Part shown: positions 18,508 through 28,500 of the stretch, piece after piece | Layout: each line of letters starts with the position of its first letter | Position numbering within the stretch: position 1 is the first letter of the stretch | Assembly (NCBI RefSeq): GCF_019599275.1 | Contig: NZ_JAHZTD010000001.1 | Location: 1,488,001 to 1,552,000, forward strand | From: Hymenobacter sp. HSC-4F20 | GTDB taxonomy: Bacteria; Bacteroidota; Bacteroidia; Cytophagales; Hymenobacteraceae | Direction: 5' to 3' | DNA length: 64,000 nt | Translations under genes and position numbers: made by a program | The notes under the pieces: model-generated | What the model was told of the DNA's origin: nothing | The model's input: the letters and a program-made list of their open reading frames with translations, nothing else | Database searches by the model: none

Positions 18508-18586
18508 ATTGCAATAGGTGCAGCTCTTTGTCCAGACCACACCTTGTTAAATCTGAACAACGCAAATTTAATAGAATCAAAAACAA

Positions 18587-18615
18587 AAAAGCCGACACCT
18601 AAGGCACCGGCTTTT
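18587..18615 (-). terminator. terminator for higBA
   Basis: On the leftward strand AAAAGCCG, a 13-base loop and CGGCTTTT followed by more T's. It lies 56 bases after the HigA stop codon. Confidence 0.65.
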
Positions 18616-18670
18616 CCAACACAAAAATGGAAGCTGCTAAGCAGCAACCACAGGCCAAAGATACCAGCTT

Positions 18671-19045
18671 TTAGGCAGCAAGCGACAAGATAACGTCACC
18701 TGGAATCTGAAGCTTGGTATGTAGCTTCCGGGCAAAGTCGATATTCATTTCCCGTTTGCCGTTCATTACTTCTGAGAGGCGGGTTTCGGTTACTCCCAAC
18801 AGTTCGGCCAATTGCCGCTGTCGTATCCGGCGCTTGAACATTTCAACTTCCAGAATGCCCCGAACTGTTTGGGGCGGCTCTGGCACCCAGCCCTGAGATT
18901 CCTCATAGGCTTCTACGGCTTCTCCGAGAGCGTGAATTTCAGCTAGACGGTCAGCTACATCCGGGGCTTGGTTCCATTGAATTAGCTGCTCCACAGCGGC
19001 AGCATGTTCTTGGTCATTGCTGATAGTGAAAGACGGAGTTTGCAT
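18671..19045 (-). CDS. higA: HigA-like antitoxin (XRE helix-turn-helix)
   Basis: A 124-residue protein. The first 60 residues carry an acidic helical part (ADRLAEIHALGEAVEAYEES). The C-terminal half is an XRE helix-turn-helix: RQRQLAELLGVTETRLSEVM with NGKREMNIDFARKLHTKLQI after it. This layout is typical of HigA antitoxins that pair with HigB. It should bind HigB and repress the operon. The toxin gene is upstream, the usual reversed order of hig systems, with a 63-base gap. Confidence 0.85.
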   Translation of the reverse strand: MQTPSFTISNDQEHAAAVEQLIQWNQAPDVADRLAEIHALGEAVEAYEESQGWVPEPPQTVRGILEVEMFKRRIRQRQLAELLGVTETRLSEVMNGKREMNIDFARKLHTKLQIPGDVILSLAA

Positions 19046-19108
19046 TTCGTTTTAGTAGGAAAAGGTAGGAGAAAGGGCGGTGAGGCTTATAGGTATTGTA
19101 AGCCGGTA

Positions 19109-19411
19109 TTACAGCGTAACTATATGCTTTTTGGTGAGCTTGTCGTACTGAGCGTGAGTGAAGATGCCCCGGATGAACACCTGCTTCGAGACGAAGAAAA
19201 TCATGGCTATCAGACGGTAGTGATTACCCTTGATATTGAAAATGTAACGATTGTCGCCTACATAATCACACGAAGGGAAGTCCGCCCGAATCGCGTTGAA
19301 GTCCTTCCAGTCGGCTGCCTTTACCTGCTGATACCAGATGCTCAGCTCCTCCTTTGCCTGGGCATTTGCTGCACTGAAATCAGTTAGAGCTTTCTTGGTG
19401 ATAATGTGCAT
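19109..19411 (-). CDS. higB: HigB-like toxin (RelE-fold mRNA interferase)
   Basis: A 100-residue protein of the HigB toxin family: MHIITKKALTDFSAANAQAK at the start, SIWYQQVKAADWKDFNAIRA, DYVGDNRYIFNIKGNHYRLI in the core, and VFIRGIFTHAQYDKL at the end. Such toxins cleave mRNA in translating ribosomes. It is the first gene of a two-gene operon with HigA. In a prophage it can stabilise the element or act against other phages. Confidence 0.88.
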   Translation of the reverse strand: MHIITKKALTDFSAANAQAKEELSIWYQQVKAADWKDFNAIRADFPSCDYVGDNRYIFNIKGNHYRLIAMIFFVSKQVFIRGIFTHAQYDKLTKKHIVTL

Positions 19412-19434
19412 CTGGTAAGCTGGTTAGGTACGGC

Positions 19435-19448
19435 ATCTACTGGTAGAT
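19435..19448 (-). promoter_or_regulatory. palindromic operator candidate of higBA
   Basis: ATCTAC-TG-GTAGAT is a perfect 6+2+6 palindrome between the promoter and the higB start, where an XRE antitoxin would be expected to bind. Flanking bases extend the symmetry partly. Confidence 0.45.
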
Positions 19449-19452
19449 ACGT

Positions 19453-19484
19453 CAAAGATAATACTAAGTTTACCAAAATCAAAA
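19453..19484 (-). promoter_or_regulatory. promoter of higBA
   Basis: On the leftward strand TTTTG, 19 bases, then TATCTTTG matches the Bacteroidota -33/-7 consensus very well. Transcription would start near 19446, about 35 bases before the higB ATG and within the palindrome. Confidence 0.65.
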
Positions 19485-19892
19485 TTAAATTACCAAAAAC
19501 AAAATAATTATAATTAGGGCTAAAGACCTCAACAACATGCTTATGGTTTCCGGCTTCACTCCAAGCTTGGCAGCGACTAGCTTCAGGAGATTATCTGTAG
19601 CGGCGGAACTGCCTACGGCGAACATTTCATCTCCTTTGGCATAGTTCAACGCCGGGTCGAATAGAACAAGCCGCAACAATAGCCCAACTGGTAGAACCGC
19701 AATATTCCATGTAGCTACATATACTGCTCCAACCAGTAGAACATAGAGCCAAGGATACATATAGTGCAGGGGAAGATTCACTTGTTTCTGGGCCGTGGGC
19801 GGCACCCATTGGCGGGTCACTAGATTTAGTTTGCCCTGGGCTACGGCGTCGATAATAACGGCTACAGGCAGCAATACAAGCAACCAGGACAT
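19485..19892 (-). CDS. small phage membrane protein in the lysis region
   Basis: A 135-residue protein with an N-terminal hydrophobic segment (MSWLLVLLPVAVIIDAVAQ), a central pair of spans (YPWLYVLLVGAVYVATWNIA, VLPVGLLLRLVLF) and a hydrophobic C-terminus (SLALIIIILFLVI). Unrecognised. It is the last gene of the late leftward block and its start overlaps the previous gene by one base, so it belongs to the lysis group. A holin-related role is possible. Confidence 0.6.
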   Translation of the reverse strand: MSWLLVLLPVAVIIDAVAQGKLNLVTRQWVPPTAQKQVNLPLHYMYPWLYVLLVGAVYVATWNIAVLPVGLLLRLVLFDPALNYAKGDEMFAVGSSAATDNLLKLVAAKLGVKPETISMLLRSLALIIIILFLVI

Positions 19893-20113
19893 TACTTGCC
19901 CACGCGCTTATCCTTGCGGCCTAGGTAAAAGGTAGCCGCTGCCAGCAGCACACAGAGTCCGATGAACCCGACTTCGTACAGGTCGGCTCTTTGGGCGAGG
20001 GCATCATGGATGGTAATGCAGGTAGTCAACACGGCTACCAGCAGCAGGGCGGATATAAAGCCAGCGGTACTGGCATCATGGTCAGGGAAGAATTTGGTCA
20101 GAATAGATTTCAT
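19892..20113 (-). CDS. small two-span membrane protein (holin candidate)
   Basis: A 73-residue protein with two predicted membrane segments (FISALLLVAVLTTCITIHDAL and VGFIGLCVLLAAATFYLG) and a basic tail (RKDKRVGK). Size, two spans and a charged C-terminus fit class II holins. It lies next to the muramidase gene. The late motif A[CG]TATTTA is 7 bases before the ATG. No family match is claimed. Confidence 0.55.
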   Translation of the reverse strand: MKSILTKFFPDHDASTAGFISALLLVAVLTTCITIHDALAQRADLYEVGFIGLCVLLAAATFYLGRKDKRVGK

Positions 20114-20135
20114 ATAGGGTAAATACTGTCAGGAA

Positions 20136-20822
20136 TTAAGCTTCGCGGAATGACATGTCCTGAACTCTGCGCAGCCAAGTGTTGAGGTAAATCTTCTGAC
20201 TCACGCTGGTCTTCAGGTTCAGCTTCGTTCGGAAGAAGGCATGTAGTGCCAAGTGCCGAGGTTCAGGCTTGTATTCTCCGCACCGATAGCGGTAGAAGTC
20301 ACGTCGTAGGTCTGCAAACCGGGCGTGAAACGTAGCTGGATTCACGTTGTTAATAGCTTTGAGGGTCTGAGTGCCTATCTGACCATCTAGGTCAACATGT
20401 AGTCCGAATGATACTCGGAGCACCCACTGCGCCATCCAACCTACGCGCCCCACGCCTGCGTTAACTCCGTGGTCAGCCATCATTTCAGCTATCGATTGAT
20501 TTGCCACCAAATCCAGGTGCAAGGAGTCCCAGTAAAGTGCTTCGTAGAAGTCCCGAACCAGCTTTTGCAAAGGAGCGTCGGCGGATAGCAGTTTGCTGAA
20601 CTGAAGCCAGTCCCTGCGCGTCTGGAGTGGCTTGCTAAGCCGTAGCCACTGTTGACGGTAGGCAGTGATAATGTCCCAGCCAGACCACGTCGAATGATAA
20701 CCACCGGCAATGCCCTTGTAGGTCCAGGGCTGGGGGCCAAAATTACCTTTGTCGTTAGGGTCGGCCTGGTATCCGCCTTCGTTGGCGGCTAGTATGGGAT
20801 AGAAGTCTATAAATGATGCCAC
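20136..20822 (-). CDS. endolysin, GH108-like N-acetylmuramidase
   Basis: A 228-residue lysozyme-like protein. The N-terminus IDFYPILAANEGGYQADPND carries the family's catalytic Glu (Glu15) in the EGGY motif, followed by YKGIAGGYHSTWSGWDIITA. VRDFYEALYWDSLHLDLVAN and ADHGVNAGVGRVGWMAQWVL are typical of GH108/PG_binding_3 proteins. It should cut cell-wall glycan at the end of the lytic cycle. There is no signal peptide, so it needs a holin; small membrane proteins lie on both sides. Confidence 0.88.
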   Translation of the reverse strand: MASFIDFYPILAANEGGYQADPNDKGNFGPQPWTYKGIAGGYHSTWSGWDIITAYRQQWLRLSKPLQTRRDWLQFSKLLSADAPLQKLVRDFYEALYWDSLHLDLVANQSIAEMMADHGVNAGVGRVGWMAQWVLRVSFGLHVDLDGQIGTQTLKAINNVNPATFHARFADLRRDFYRYRCGEYKPEPRHLALHAFFRTKLNLKTSVSQKIYLNTWLRRVQDMSFREA

Positions 20823-20856
20823 GTATTACGTTTCCCCTAAATAGTCGGGGCCTCCC

Positions 20857-21315
20857 CTACAAGCCCAGCCACTTTTTGAGCTGGACCAAGCCATAGAGCA
20901 TACCTATGCCCAGAGCGGACCAGACATACCAAGGCCAGCCTGTTTCACGAACTTCCTGGCTACCTGTGGCCGCGTTATTGTCTCCTACTGCTACCCCACC
21001 GTTTGCCTTGTGTCCAGCTTTAGTGTTATCGGTAGCCGTAGCCCCTTCTCCTACTGCTAGCGTTGAATTCTTAGCCTTGCCGATGGTGGTTGCTGTGTTG
21101 GTCTGGCCTTGCTGGATAACGAGGGTAGCACCCCGCTTGAGCTTGATTTTCTTACCCTCCAGATTGATTGTTTTCGGTCCCTTTAGGACATGCAGGGTAT
21201 CTGGGGTCACATTGTCCAGGGATAAAGAAGCTACGGTGCTGCAAACAGGCTCTATAGCTGGGTTACGAGTACATCCTACCGTTACTAGTAGCAGGATGAT
21301 AAACAAGAATTTCAC
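20857..21315 (-). CDS. lipoprotein with C-terminal membrane span, putative u-spanin
   Basis: A 152-residue protein starting at a GTG whose first base overlaps the previous stop (TAGTG). The N-terminus is a signal peptide with a lipobox ending at Cys15 (LLLVTVGC). The middle is a glycine, alanine and threonine rich, probably extended beta region. The C-terminus is a membrane span (about residues 126-148) with a short basic end. Lipid anchor at one end and inner-membrane anchor at the other is the layout of unimolecular spanins that fuse the two membranes during lysis. Its place beside the endolysin supports this. Confidence 0.6.
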   Translation of the reverse strand: MKFLFIILLLVTVGCTRNPAIEPVCSTVASLSLDNVTPDTLHVLKGPKTINLEGKKIKLKRGATLVIQQGQTNTATTIGKAKNSTLAVGEGATATDNTKAGHKANGGVAVGDNNAATGSQEVRETGWPWYVWSALGIGMLYGLVQLKKWLGL

Positions 21316-21644
21316 TAGGGTACTTGCGGCATTAATTCGGGGTTAGTAGCTGGAGGTTCCACACTGGCTGGGGTAGCCAGAGCATTGTTCTCGGAGTCCG
21401 CTGTTTTGCGCTGGTAGTATCCTTTTACCTCTTTTACGATTTCCAAGCTTAGGCCAGAACCCAAGAGCGTCACCCCTATTTCCAGCGGAAGTACGATGTG
21501 CGTTGGGGTTAGCAGAATGATAGCAGGCACCATCAAAAACAGGTAGACCAGACCGGCGAAAAACGCCAGAGCTTTGAATAAATCCTTGGCTACCGTGTGC
21601 CCATTCTTGTCCTGCGTTATTTCTTTAAACCAGGCAAATTGCAT
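21315..21644 (-). CDS. two-span membrane protein (holin candidate)
   Basis: A 109-residue protein. Two hydrophobic segments (LFKALAFFAGLVYLFLMVPAI and THIVLPLEIGVTLLGSG) are followed by a charged region and a proline-rich tail. Translationally coupled to the spanin candidate by a one-base overlap. It is about as good a holin candidate as the 73-residue protein on the other side of the endolysin gene. No family recognised. Confidence 0.55.
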   Translation of the reverse strand: MQFAWFKEITQDKNGHTVAKDLFKALAFFAGLVYLFLMVPAIILLTPTHIVLPLEIGVTLLGSGLSLEIVKEVKGYYQRKTADSENNALATPASVEPPATNPELMPQVP

Positions 21645-22075
21645 TATTTCTTACTCCAAATCTCTTTTATTATTTCATCAAATTTGGCATCCATTTTTTC
21701 GATTGTCTTGCCATAATTAAGAATATCATTACTAAGCCTAACTACATCATTGGTTAGTCTATTCACGTCATCACTTAACCTGTCTACTTTACTCAGTTTA
21801 GACTCTGAGCTTTGCAGCCTCGACTCAAACTTATCCACTAAGTGTTCTCGTTCTAGTTGAAACTTTGTAAATCTGTTCTCATGGTTAATACCTTGCGATT
21901 CTAACGTCTTGATGCGATTATCGTACTGTTTGCTGCTTTCACGGTAGTGATTAATAACAAGCATTACTACCCCTCCTACGACAGTAGCAATGACAGGTGT
22001 TAATATTTTCCACCAATCAAATACATGGTGTTGTAGTTCTTGAGTAATTGGCGCTTGCAAGAATAAAGTGAACAT
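21644..22075 (-). CDS. membrane-anchored coiled-coil protein
   Basis: A 143-residue protein with one N-terminal membrane span (WWKILTPVIATVVGGVVMLVI) followed by about 100 residues of coiled coil. The coil contains the heptad-like repeat DRLSDDVNRLTNDVVRLSND. Size and layout recall inner-membrane spanin subunits and haemolysin XhlA-type proteins. Stop and next start overlap, so it is part of the lysis operon. Confidence 0.55.
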   Translation of the reverse strand: MFTLFLQAPITQELQHHVFDWWKILTPVIATVVGGVVMLVINHYRESSKQYDNRIKTLESQGINHENRFTKFQLEREHLVDKFESRLQSSESKLSKVDRLSDDVNRLTNDVVRLSNDILNYGKTIEKMDAKFDEIIKEIWSKK

Positions 22076-22108
22076 TAATTATAACCTATAGAATAAATAC
22101 TCTAGGAA

Positions 22109-22981
22109 TTACGCAATTGAATGTTTCTGCTTAAGAAAGTTCTCAATCGCTGTCATGTTCGTATCATCTACGAAATGATTGAAATAAGCCATTTCGTACA
22201 TCGAGACCATAAATCCATCACTGCTTCCCAGAATAAACCCAGCCGCGTTATGAGGCTCATACATGTCTGTCTTAGCGGTGGCAAAAACGTTCTGCTGACG
22301 AACTCCATTAAAGCTTATCGTCAGGTCTGTTAAGCCACTGAAGGTCTTCTTAATTCGCACGGCCATCACTGCCTTATCCTGAAACTTGTTGGTCGGGTTG
22401 ACCCAGTTACGCCCACCACGTCCGGCGTATGGTTTGGTCTGAGTCGTCTTGTCAAATCCAATCAAGCCAAAGGTGCCGTTCAGGATGCCTACGCGGTACT
22501 CAGTTACCGTATCCACACCCGCATACTTCGGACTCTGGTAGAGCCGCGAGTTGAATCTGAGAAAACTCAAGAAGCCTCCCACAGAATTGTTCGTTAGCGT
22601 CCACTGTGGGTTGTCCCGGAAGAAAAACGTCTGGAACACGAAGAACATGGTGATGTCGTTGGTTTCGGCGTCTATGAGTTTACCTTCGGTCACCTGCATG
22701 GGACCGTCGCCAGGGTCAGCATTTCGGGTATCCGAATTGGGGCCAATCAGAACCGAACCATCGGGATTCGTTCGTCTGCGATTGCGGCTGGTACTCTCCC
22801 GCAGTAGCGCCGGGCCTTTACCTAGCCGGTCAACCCAGCTATCCACCCGACCTCCGCTGGTACGTAGTGAGGAGAGGTCGTACCAGCCTGTAGTTCTGTT
22901 TGCTTCGATTGGGTTAATAATAACAGGAGGTATTGAGGTAGCGGGTGAACTGGCGTAGTAGGAAGTAATAATTCTACCCAT
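22109..22981 (-). CDS. LamG/concanavalin-like tail protein
   Basis: A 290-residue protein. The pattern (GWYDLSSL early, ITMFFVFQTFFFRDNPQWTL in the middle, DLTISFNGVRQQN and GFILGSSDGFMVSMYEMAYF near the end) is that of a LamG/concanavalin A-like jelly roll, as found in many phage receptor-binding proteins. Its start overlaps the stop of the fibre gene before it by one base. It probably forms a carbohydrate-binding tip of the tail fibre. Confidence 0.6.
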   Translation of the reverse strand: MGRIITSYYASSPATSIPPVIINPIEANRTTGWYDLSSLRTSGGRVDSWVDRLGKGPALLRESTSRNRRRTNPDGSVLIGPNSDTRNADPGDGPMQVTEGKLIDAETNDITMFFVFQTFFFRDNPQWTLTNNSVGGFLSFLRFNSRLYQSPKYAGVDTVTEYRVGILNGTFGLIGFDKTTQTKPYAGRGGRNWVNPTNKFQDKAVMAVRIKKTFSGLTDLTISFNGVRQQNVFATAKTDMYEPHNAAGFILGSSDGFMVSMYEMAYFNHFVDDTNMTAIENFLKQKHSIA

Positions 22982-25575
22982 TAAGAAGAGAAGTTAACAA
23001 AGGAGAAGGCCCCAGAATCGTTCTGGGATATTGTAATCTTCAACCGCATGTTCGTTTGAAGATTCAAAGCTGGAATACCAGGCGGTGTTCCATCATAGAT
23101 TACCAGCAGCCCGTTCACCGTATATTGTTCGATTTTGATAACACTGATATTCTGGTACTGGAAGCTGGTATAATTCGCGGCCTGATTTGGCCCTACTACG
23201 AATTCAATCAGGTTGGACCCAGGACAGTAATTGAATTCAATTTGCTTAGTGTTAACTGCCGCCAACATTGCCCGAACCTCAGGGCTTAGTTTCAGGAGGG
23301 TAACGTTGTCGTCCTTGATTTTGTCCTCCACGACTGCCCAGTGCGCGAGTTGGTACCATTGCACCGTCTCGTTGGCAATCTTCGCGGTAGTAATCGCTTG
23401 GTCCTGCACCTTGGCCGTGCTCACGCTGTTGCTGGTGAGCTTCGCGCCGGTTACGCTGCTATCCTTTAACGCGGTGGTACCTACGGCCTGAAAGGCTAAT
23501 TGCGTTTCGGTGATACAATGGTCCGTGAAATTGTCGGTGCTAATCGTGTCCTGCGCAATGTGAGCACCGGTTACAGTTCTTGGGGCATTGCTGAGTTTCC
23601 CGTTTTCGACTGCTGTGACGCGGTTTCGCAGGTTGGTATCGTCATAGGTAGCGCCATCCGTGGTATTCTGAAGAGAATCCAGCTTGGCTTTGTCAGCCTG
23701 GGTAAAGTTCACGTCCGTCAACCCCTTGCCCGCAACCTTATCCACTTTGCCATTCTCCACACCGGTAACACGAGCCTGTAGCGCCGTATCATCGTAGCTG
23801 GTGGCGGTGCTATTCTGTAAGCTATCCAGTTTGGCTTTGTCGGCCTGGGAGAAATTTACGTCCGTGAGCTGCTTGCCCGGAACCTGCTCCACTTTCGTTA
23901 CTACAGCAGTCTCCACAGCCGTAACTCGCGACTTGATAGCGGTATCATCATAGCCGGTTCCCATTGAACCACCACCCGTGGCGCTGATAACACCACCTGC
24001 TGAGATGCTGATACCGGTACCTTCACTGTAGTTCTTCAGACTTGCCAGCTTGGTTTTCTCTGTACTCGTATAGTCTTCAGTAGACAACTGCTTACCAGTC
24101 ACTTTATCTACCTTACCATCTTCCACTGCACCAACTCGGGCCTGGAGAGCGGTGTTGTCATAGGTAGTGCCACCACTAGGGCTATTTTGGAGTGAATCCA
24201 GCTTAGCGCGGTAGGCAGTGGTGAAATCTTCCTGGCTGAGACCTTTGCCATCCTCCTTGTCCACTTTATCGCCCTCAACCGCCGATACCCGACTTCTGAG
24301 CACTGTATCATCGTAGCTGCTGCCCCCAGTCAAACGTAAACTGGATAGGTCTACTGGGTACGAAGTGGCATTCGTGTTAACGCTGAGAATATCGCCGGAA
24401 AAGGTCACGGAGTGAATTGCAGCATCCGAGACACGGTCCTGTAGCACTGTATCCGCCGCATCCACATAGTCCTTGGTTACTTCCCCGCCACCACCTCCGA
24501 CAACCCCGCCAATCAGGGACCAGCCCGCCGAGTTGGTGAACACGTAGAGTCCTTCCGTGCCGTCGGTCTGATAGACCTGCAAGCCTTGCGCTGGAGACCA
24601 GATAGCCAAGCGTTGCGCCTCGCTCATACGAGGAGCTAGCAGCGAACCTTTCGTGGTGGAGTTAACCTGCACCTGGGCGGTATACTCAATCTGGTCGTAG
24701 GGCAAGCCAAAGCCAATCTGCCCGGTGACCTGACGCACGGTAATGGCATGGGGTACCCGCCAGGAAAAGATTTGCACGCCCCCGCCCGCCGTGCCCCGGA
24801 AGCCGTGGTTGGTATCGCCGAAGTAGACCGTCGCACTGTCGCCGACCTGAGCGTAGTTGCCCACTCCTTTCATGAGAATGTCGTTCTGCACCGTCATCAG
24901 CCCGGTGTAGGTATTATTGGCATTCTTCAGCGGGACGTTCAAGCTCAGCCGGGCATCGGCAAGGGTGCCACTGGTGAGCAGGGAGGCATCTGTCGTAGCT
25001 GTCCCGCCACCGCCTGCCAAATCCGATAAGTCGACCGACTGATTCCCTTTTGCATTCGTGTTAATGGTCAGCACGTTGCCGCTGCGGGTGAAGGAATTTA
25101 TCTGGATAGCCTCCTGCGCCAAGCTGAGCAGAAACTGCATGAAATCAGACATGTCGATTTCTACCTGAGAGCCATCGGTGAGGGTTGCCAGCAGGTAGCC
25201 GCCCGGGGCGGACAGGCTCTGCACCGCAACTGGAGCTGGAACAGAAGCAGGCACTAGCGAGCCTAAATCGACGCTAAAATTGCCCACTTGTGTATCTACC
25301 TGAAGCTGCTTACCCGCTAGATACAGGTCCACAATGCGAGTATCCTGCCCTACGAGTGCGGCCAGGTTTACGCTTCGCGTTGTCTGATTGGTTCTTACTT
25401 GCAGGCTGGTGCCATTGAGGGACATATCCTGAATGGTCTCGCCGACTGGCGCTAAAAGTTCGAACTCATTTAGGTCCGAATCGAACCGAACTTGAACATT
25501 TCCAGCAGCTTGCTTGAGTTGATTTCCTGCTGCATCAATAGCCTGATTATCTGTGTATTTAATATTTTTCGGCAT
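22981..25575 (-). CDS. tail fibre protein with repeated shaft modules
   Basis: An 864-residue fibre. The middle has about six copies of a 40-50 residue module with the pattern YDDTALQARV, GVENGKVDKV, GKGLT, FTQADKAKLDSLQN. This module is common in trimeric phage fibres. The N-terminal 170 residues share repeats of the type TLxVxTNxxxxSVDLSxL with the next gene, and the C-terminus ends in a beta-rich domain. It should be a trimeric fibre for host recognition. Confidence 0.85.
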   Translation of the reverse strand: MPKNIKYTDNQAIDAAGNQLKQAAGNVQVRFDSDLNEFELLAPVGETIQDMSLNGTSLQVRTNQTTRSVNLAALVGQDTRIVDLYLAGKQLQVDTQVGNFSVDLGSLVPASVPAPVAVQSLSAPGGYLLATLTDGSQVEIDMSDFMQFLLSLAQEAIQINSFTRSGNVLTINTNAKGNQSVDLSDLAGGGGTATTDASLLTSGTLADARLSLNVPLKNANNTYTGLMTVQNDILMKGVGNYAQVGDSATVYFGDTNHGFRGTAGGGVQIFSWRVPHAITVRQVTGQIGFGLPYDQIEYTAQVQVNSTTKGSLLAPRMSEAQRLAIWSPAQGLQVYQTDGTEGLYVFTNSAGWSLIGGVVGGGGGEVTKDYVDAADTVLQDRVSDAAIHSVTFSGDILSVNTNATSYPVDLSSLRLTGGSSYDDTVLRSRVSAVEGDKVDKEDGKGLSQEDFTTAYRAKLDSLQNSPSGGTTYDNTALQARVGAVEDGKVDKVTGKQLSTEDYTSTEKTKLASLKNYSEGTGISISAGGVISATGGGSMGTGYDDTAIKSRVTAVETAVVTKVEQVPGKQLTDVNFSQADKAKLDSLQNSTATSYDDTALQARVTGVENGKVDKVAGKGLTDVNFTQADKAKLDSLQNTTDGATYDDTNLRNRVTAVENGKLSNAPRTVTGAHIAQDTISTDNFTDHCITETQLAFQAVGTTALKDSSVTGAKLTSNSVSTAKVQDQAITTAKIANETVQWYQLAHWAVVEDKIKDDNVTLLKLSPEVRAMLAAVNTKQIEFNYCPGSNLIEFVVGPNQAANYTSFQYQNISVIKIEQYTVNGLLVIYDGTPPGIPALNLQTNMRLKITISQNDSGAFSFVNFSS

Positions 25576-25597
25576 TAGTTTTTTCCTAAATCATCAA

Positions 25598-28500
25598 CTA
25601 TATGACTGTTATTTTATCTATCACAGTATATTCAGTTGGCGTATTCGCGTTATTGGCAGCCTTTACCTCATAGTAAGTGCTTGCACTAGGTAATGGGATG
25701 GTAGATTCCCCCATGTTAACTGCCGACCCTGCCAGCGTCCATTGCCCCGTACTACTGCTTGTCCAGGTGCGGATATAGAAAAGAGTATTTCGCGGAGCCG
25801 TATTGGAGCCGTTGCTAATGCGTAAAGCATTCCCCCTCACGGGTTGGTTTAAGTAAGCTTCTCCAGCTATACCCGGATTCAAGTAGTGGCATCCTCCACC
25901 ATTATAATCACTACCTGAAAAGATTACCCAATCTGTGCCGGGGTATACCCATGCATTCGGAGTGTTGTCCTCCCAGGTATCGCCAATCCGATAATAATTT
26001 TCCGGTACTTCATCCTGCGCAGTTCCAGTCATCAGAACCCATCCCCAATATCTATCGCCGATTACTAATTCAGCCGTATTGGTAATTGTAAAAGAGGGAG
26101 GTGAAGCTTGGTAGTCAGCAATGTAATCAAGCGGATGCAAGGAATACCCGTGGTCTGTGTGAAGAGAAAAGATTCTCTGTGTACCAAAGGGTAATACCCC
26201 GCTGAAGGTAGAATCCAGCGTACCCATAAATTCTACTAGTGCGGGGGCTACGCTACCACTACCGGAACCATTACCAGCCAAGCTGCTCAAATCAACCGCC
26301 ATAGTACCTCTGTCGGTGCTGATAGTGAGGGTCGTCCCATTAAGACTAACCCCAGCAATAGTATCCCCAGTAGGCTTCTGGAGCAGTTCCAGCACCTGGG
26401 GCGAGAGCTTATCCAGGGCAACGTGCCCGTTGGCGATGTGCCAGGACTTTACGACGTCATTGGTCAGATAGAGCAGTAGCTTGCCGTTGCCGTTCACCAC
26501 GGGAAAGAGCTGGCTGGCAGAATCCTGAATATTGACGAATGCCTGAGGCAGCGTTTCCTCGGTTAGACCTTGAATTAAGCTCGCCAGCTTCGTCTTCTCA
26601 GCGGATGTAAAATCTTCAGTAGAGAGCTGCTTACCACTCACCCTGTCTACCTTTGTGGCTACGCTGGTTTCCACGCTGCTTACTCTGCCTTTCAGGGCGG
26701 TATCGTCGTAGGCAGCAGCATTCTGTAAGCCTGCCAGTTTGGTTTTCTCGGCGGTGGTAAAATCTTCGGTTGAGAGTTGTTTGCCCGAAACCTTATCCAC
26801 CTTGGCGGGCAGCATGTTTTCAACGCTAGCTACTCGGGTTTCTACATTGGTAACCCTGCCCTTCAGGATACTATCATCGTAGCTTGTGGCGTTCTGCAAG
26901 CCTGCTAGTTTGGTTTTCTCCGCACTTGTAAAGTCTTCTGTGGATAGCCCTTTCCCTGGGACCTTATCTACCTTGCCCAGCTCCACATCCACTACCCGGC
27001 TGGTTAGGCTCGTATCATCATAGCTTGCTGGTATGGGCACCGAATAGACTGCCTTATCGGTTTCCAGAACAATGTTCTGACCATCTGGATATAGGAGGGC
27101 ATAGGCTACCCCAATTTCATCCGAATTCTGCTTGATAACGGCTTGCCACCACTTTGTACCATCCCCATCGGGAAAGTCCACGTCGTAGCCTATGTTACCA
27201 TCAGATAGCGACATGTACAGGCTGTTTCGCTCTACTACGAACTCACCCTGGGCATACTCTTTCGTTGCATCGTAGGCCCCCTTGAAGAGGCTGGGATTGT
27301 TGCTCAGTCCAGCTAGTTTTTGCTTCTCCTCTAGCGTATAGTTCTGGTCCGTGAGCTGCTTGCCCACGACTTTCAGCACCCGCCGCTCTATTTCGGTTTC
27401 GAGGTCGAGAATCGCATTTTCTGCGTCTACGAGGTCACTTTCTACTTCCGACACTCGCGCCACAAGTGCCGTGTCGTCATAGCTAACGCCACCTGAAGAG
27501 ACTGCGTTAAGCTTGCTCCGTACATCCGGGGCAAGAATGTTCTCAGCTACGGAATCTGGCTGTAGAGTGTAGTTCTGCAATCCAGCTAGCTTAGCCTTCT
27601 CTGCGCTGGTGTAATCCTCGCTGGACAGCCCTTTACCAGTAACCTTGTCTACTTTACCAGCTTCAACCGCTGTCACACGGTTCTTCAGCGCAGTGTCATC
27701 ATAGTTCTGAAGTCCGGCAAGCTTGGTCTTTTCCGGATTGGTGTAGTCGTTCGTGCTGAGACCTTTACCAGTCACCTTATCTACCTTTTGATTGATAAGA
27801 GAGCGTAGTTCGGTGTCATCGTAGCTGGTGCCGCTACCAGAGCCGGTTCCATTCACCTGCAACCAGTATACGTTCGTGGCAGTCGGCGCTACCGTACTGT
27901 TGGCTATATCTTGCTTGGCGACAAAGACGTTACCACCGTTGGTCACGAACTCACCTTGCACGTAGTTACCCGCCTGCCAGGGAGTAGCGGCGGTTACCAG
28001 GGCGTCAATCCGGGCATTCAGGTCTGATTTCGCGGTTTCGATGTTATCAAGCAAGTCAGCCGCATCTTGCTCCACCTGGTCTATTCGGGTGCGTAGCTCC
28101 GAATCATCGTAGGCCACCCCGGCTCCCCCACTGGTCAGCAGCTCCCAATCAGTACCGGCAGCGGGTGCTATGGTGCTGGCGAAGGCACGTTTGGCCCGGA
28201 ATAGCTGACCATTAAAAACAACTACCTCATCAACCTTATAGGCACCCTTCAGCCATGTTCTGAGCGTTGTCAGACTAACTCCATTTACTTCTTCCCAGTG
28301 GGTATCGGTGCTCAGGCCCGTAGGCTCCGGAATTAGGTTATCTGGGAAGTTGGACTTCACCAGCTCTTGCTTGGCAGCGAATAGCCGTAGGGTACCTGAC
28401 AGATAGAACTTCACTACTTCACCATCCGCGTACTTGCTGGCAAACGGAATAAAGTCCTGGATACCGGCGTTTTTCTCCTCCAGTGAATTACGTTCTACCC

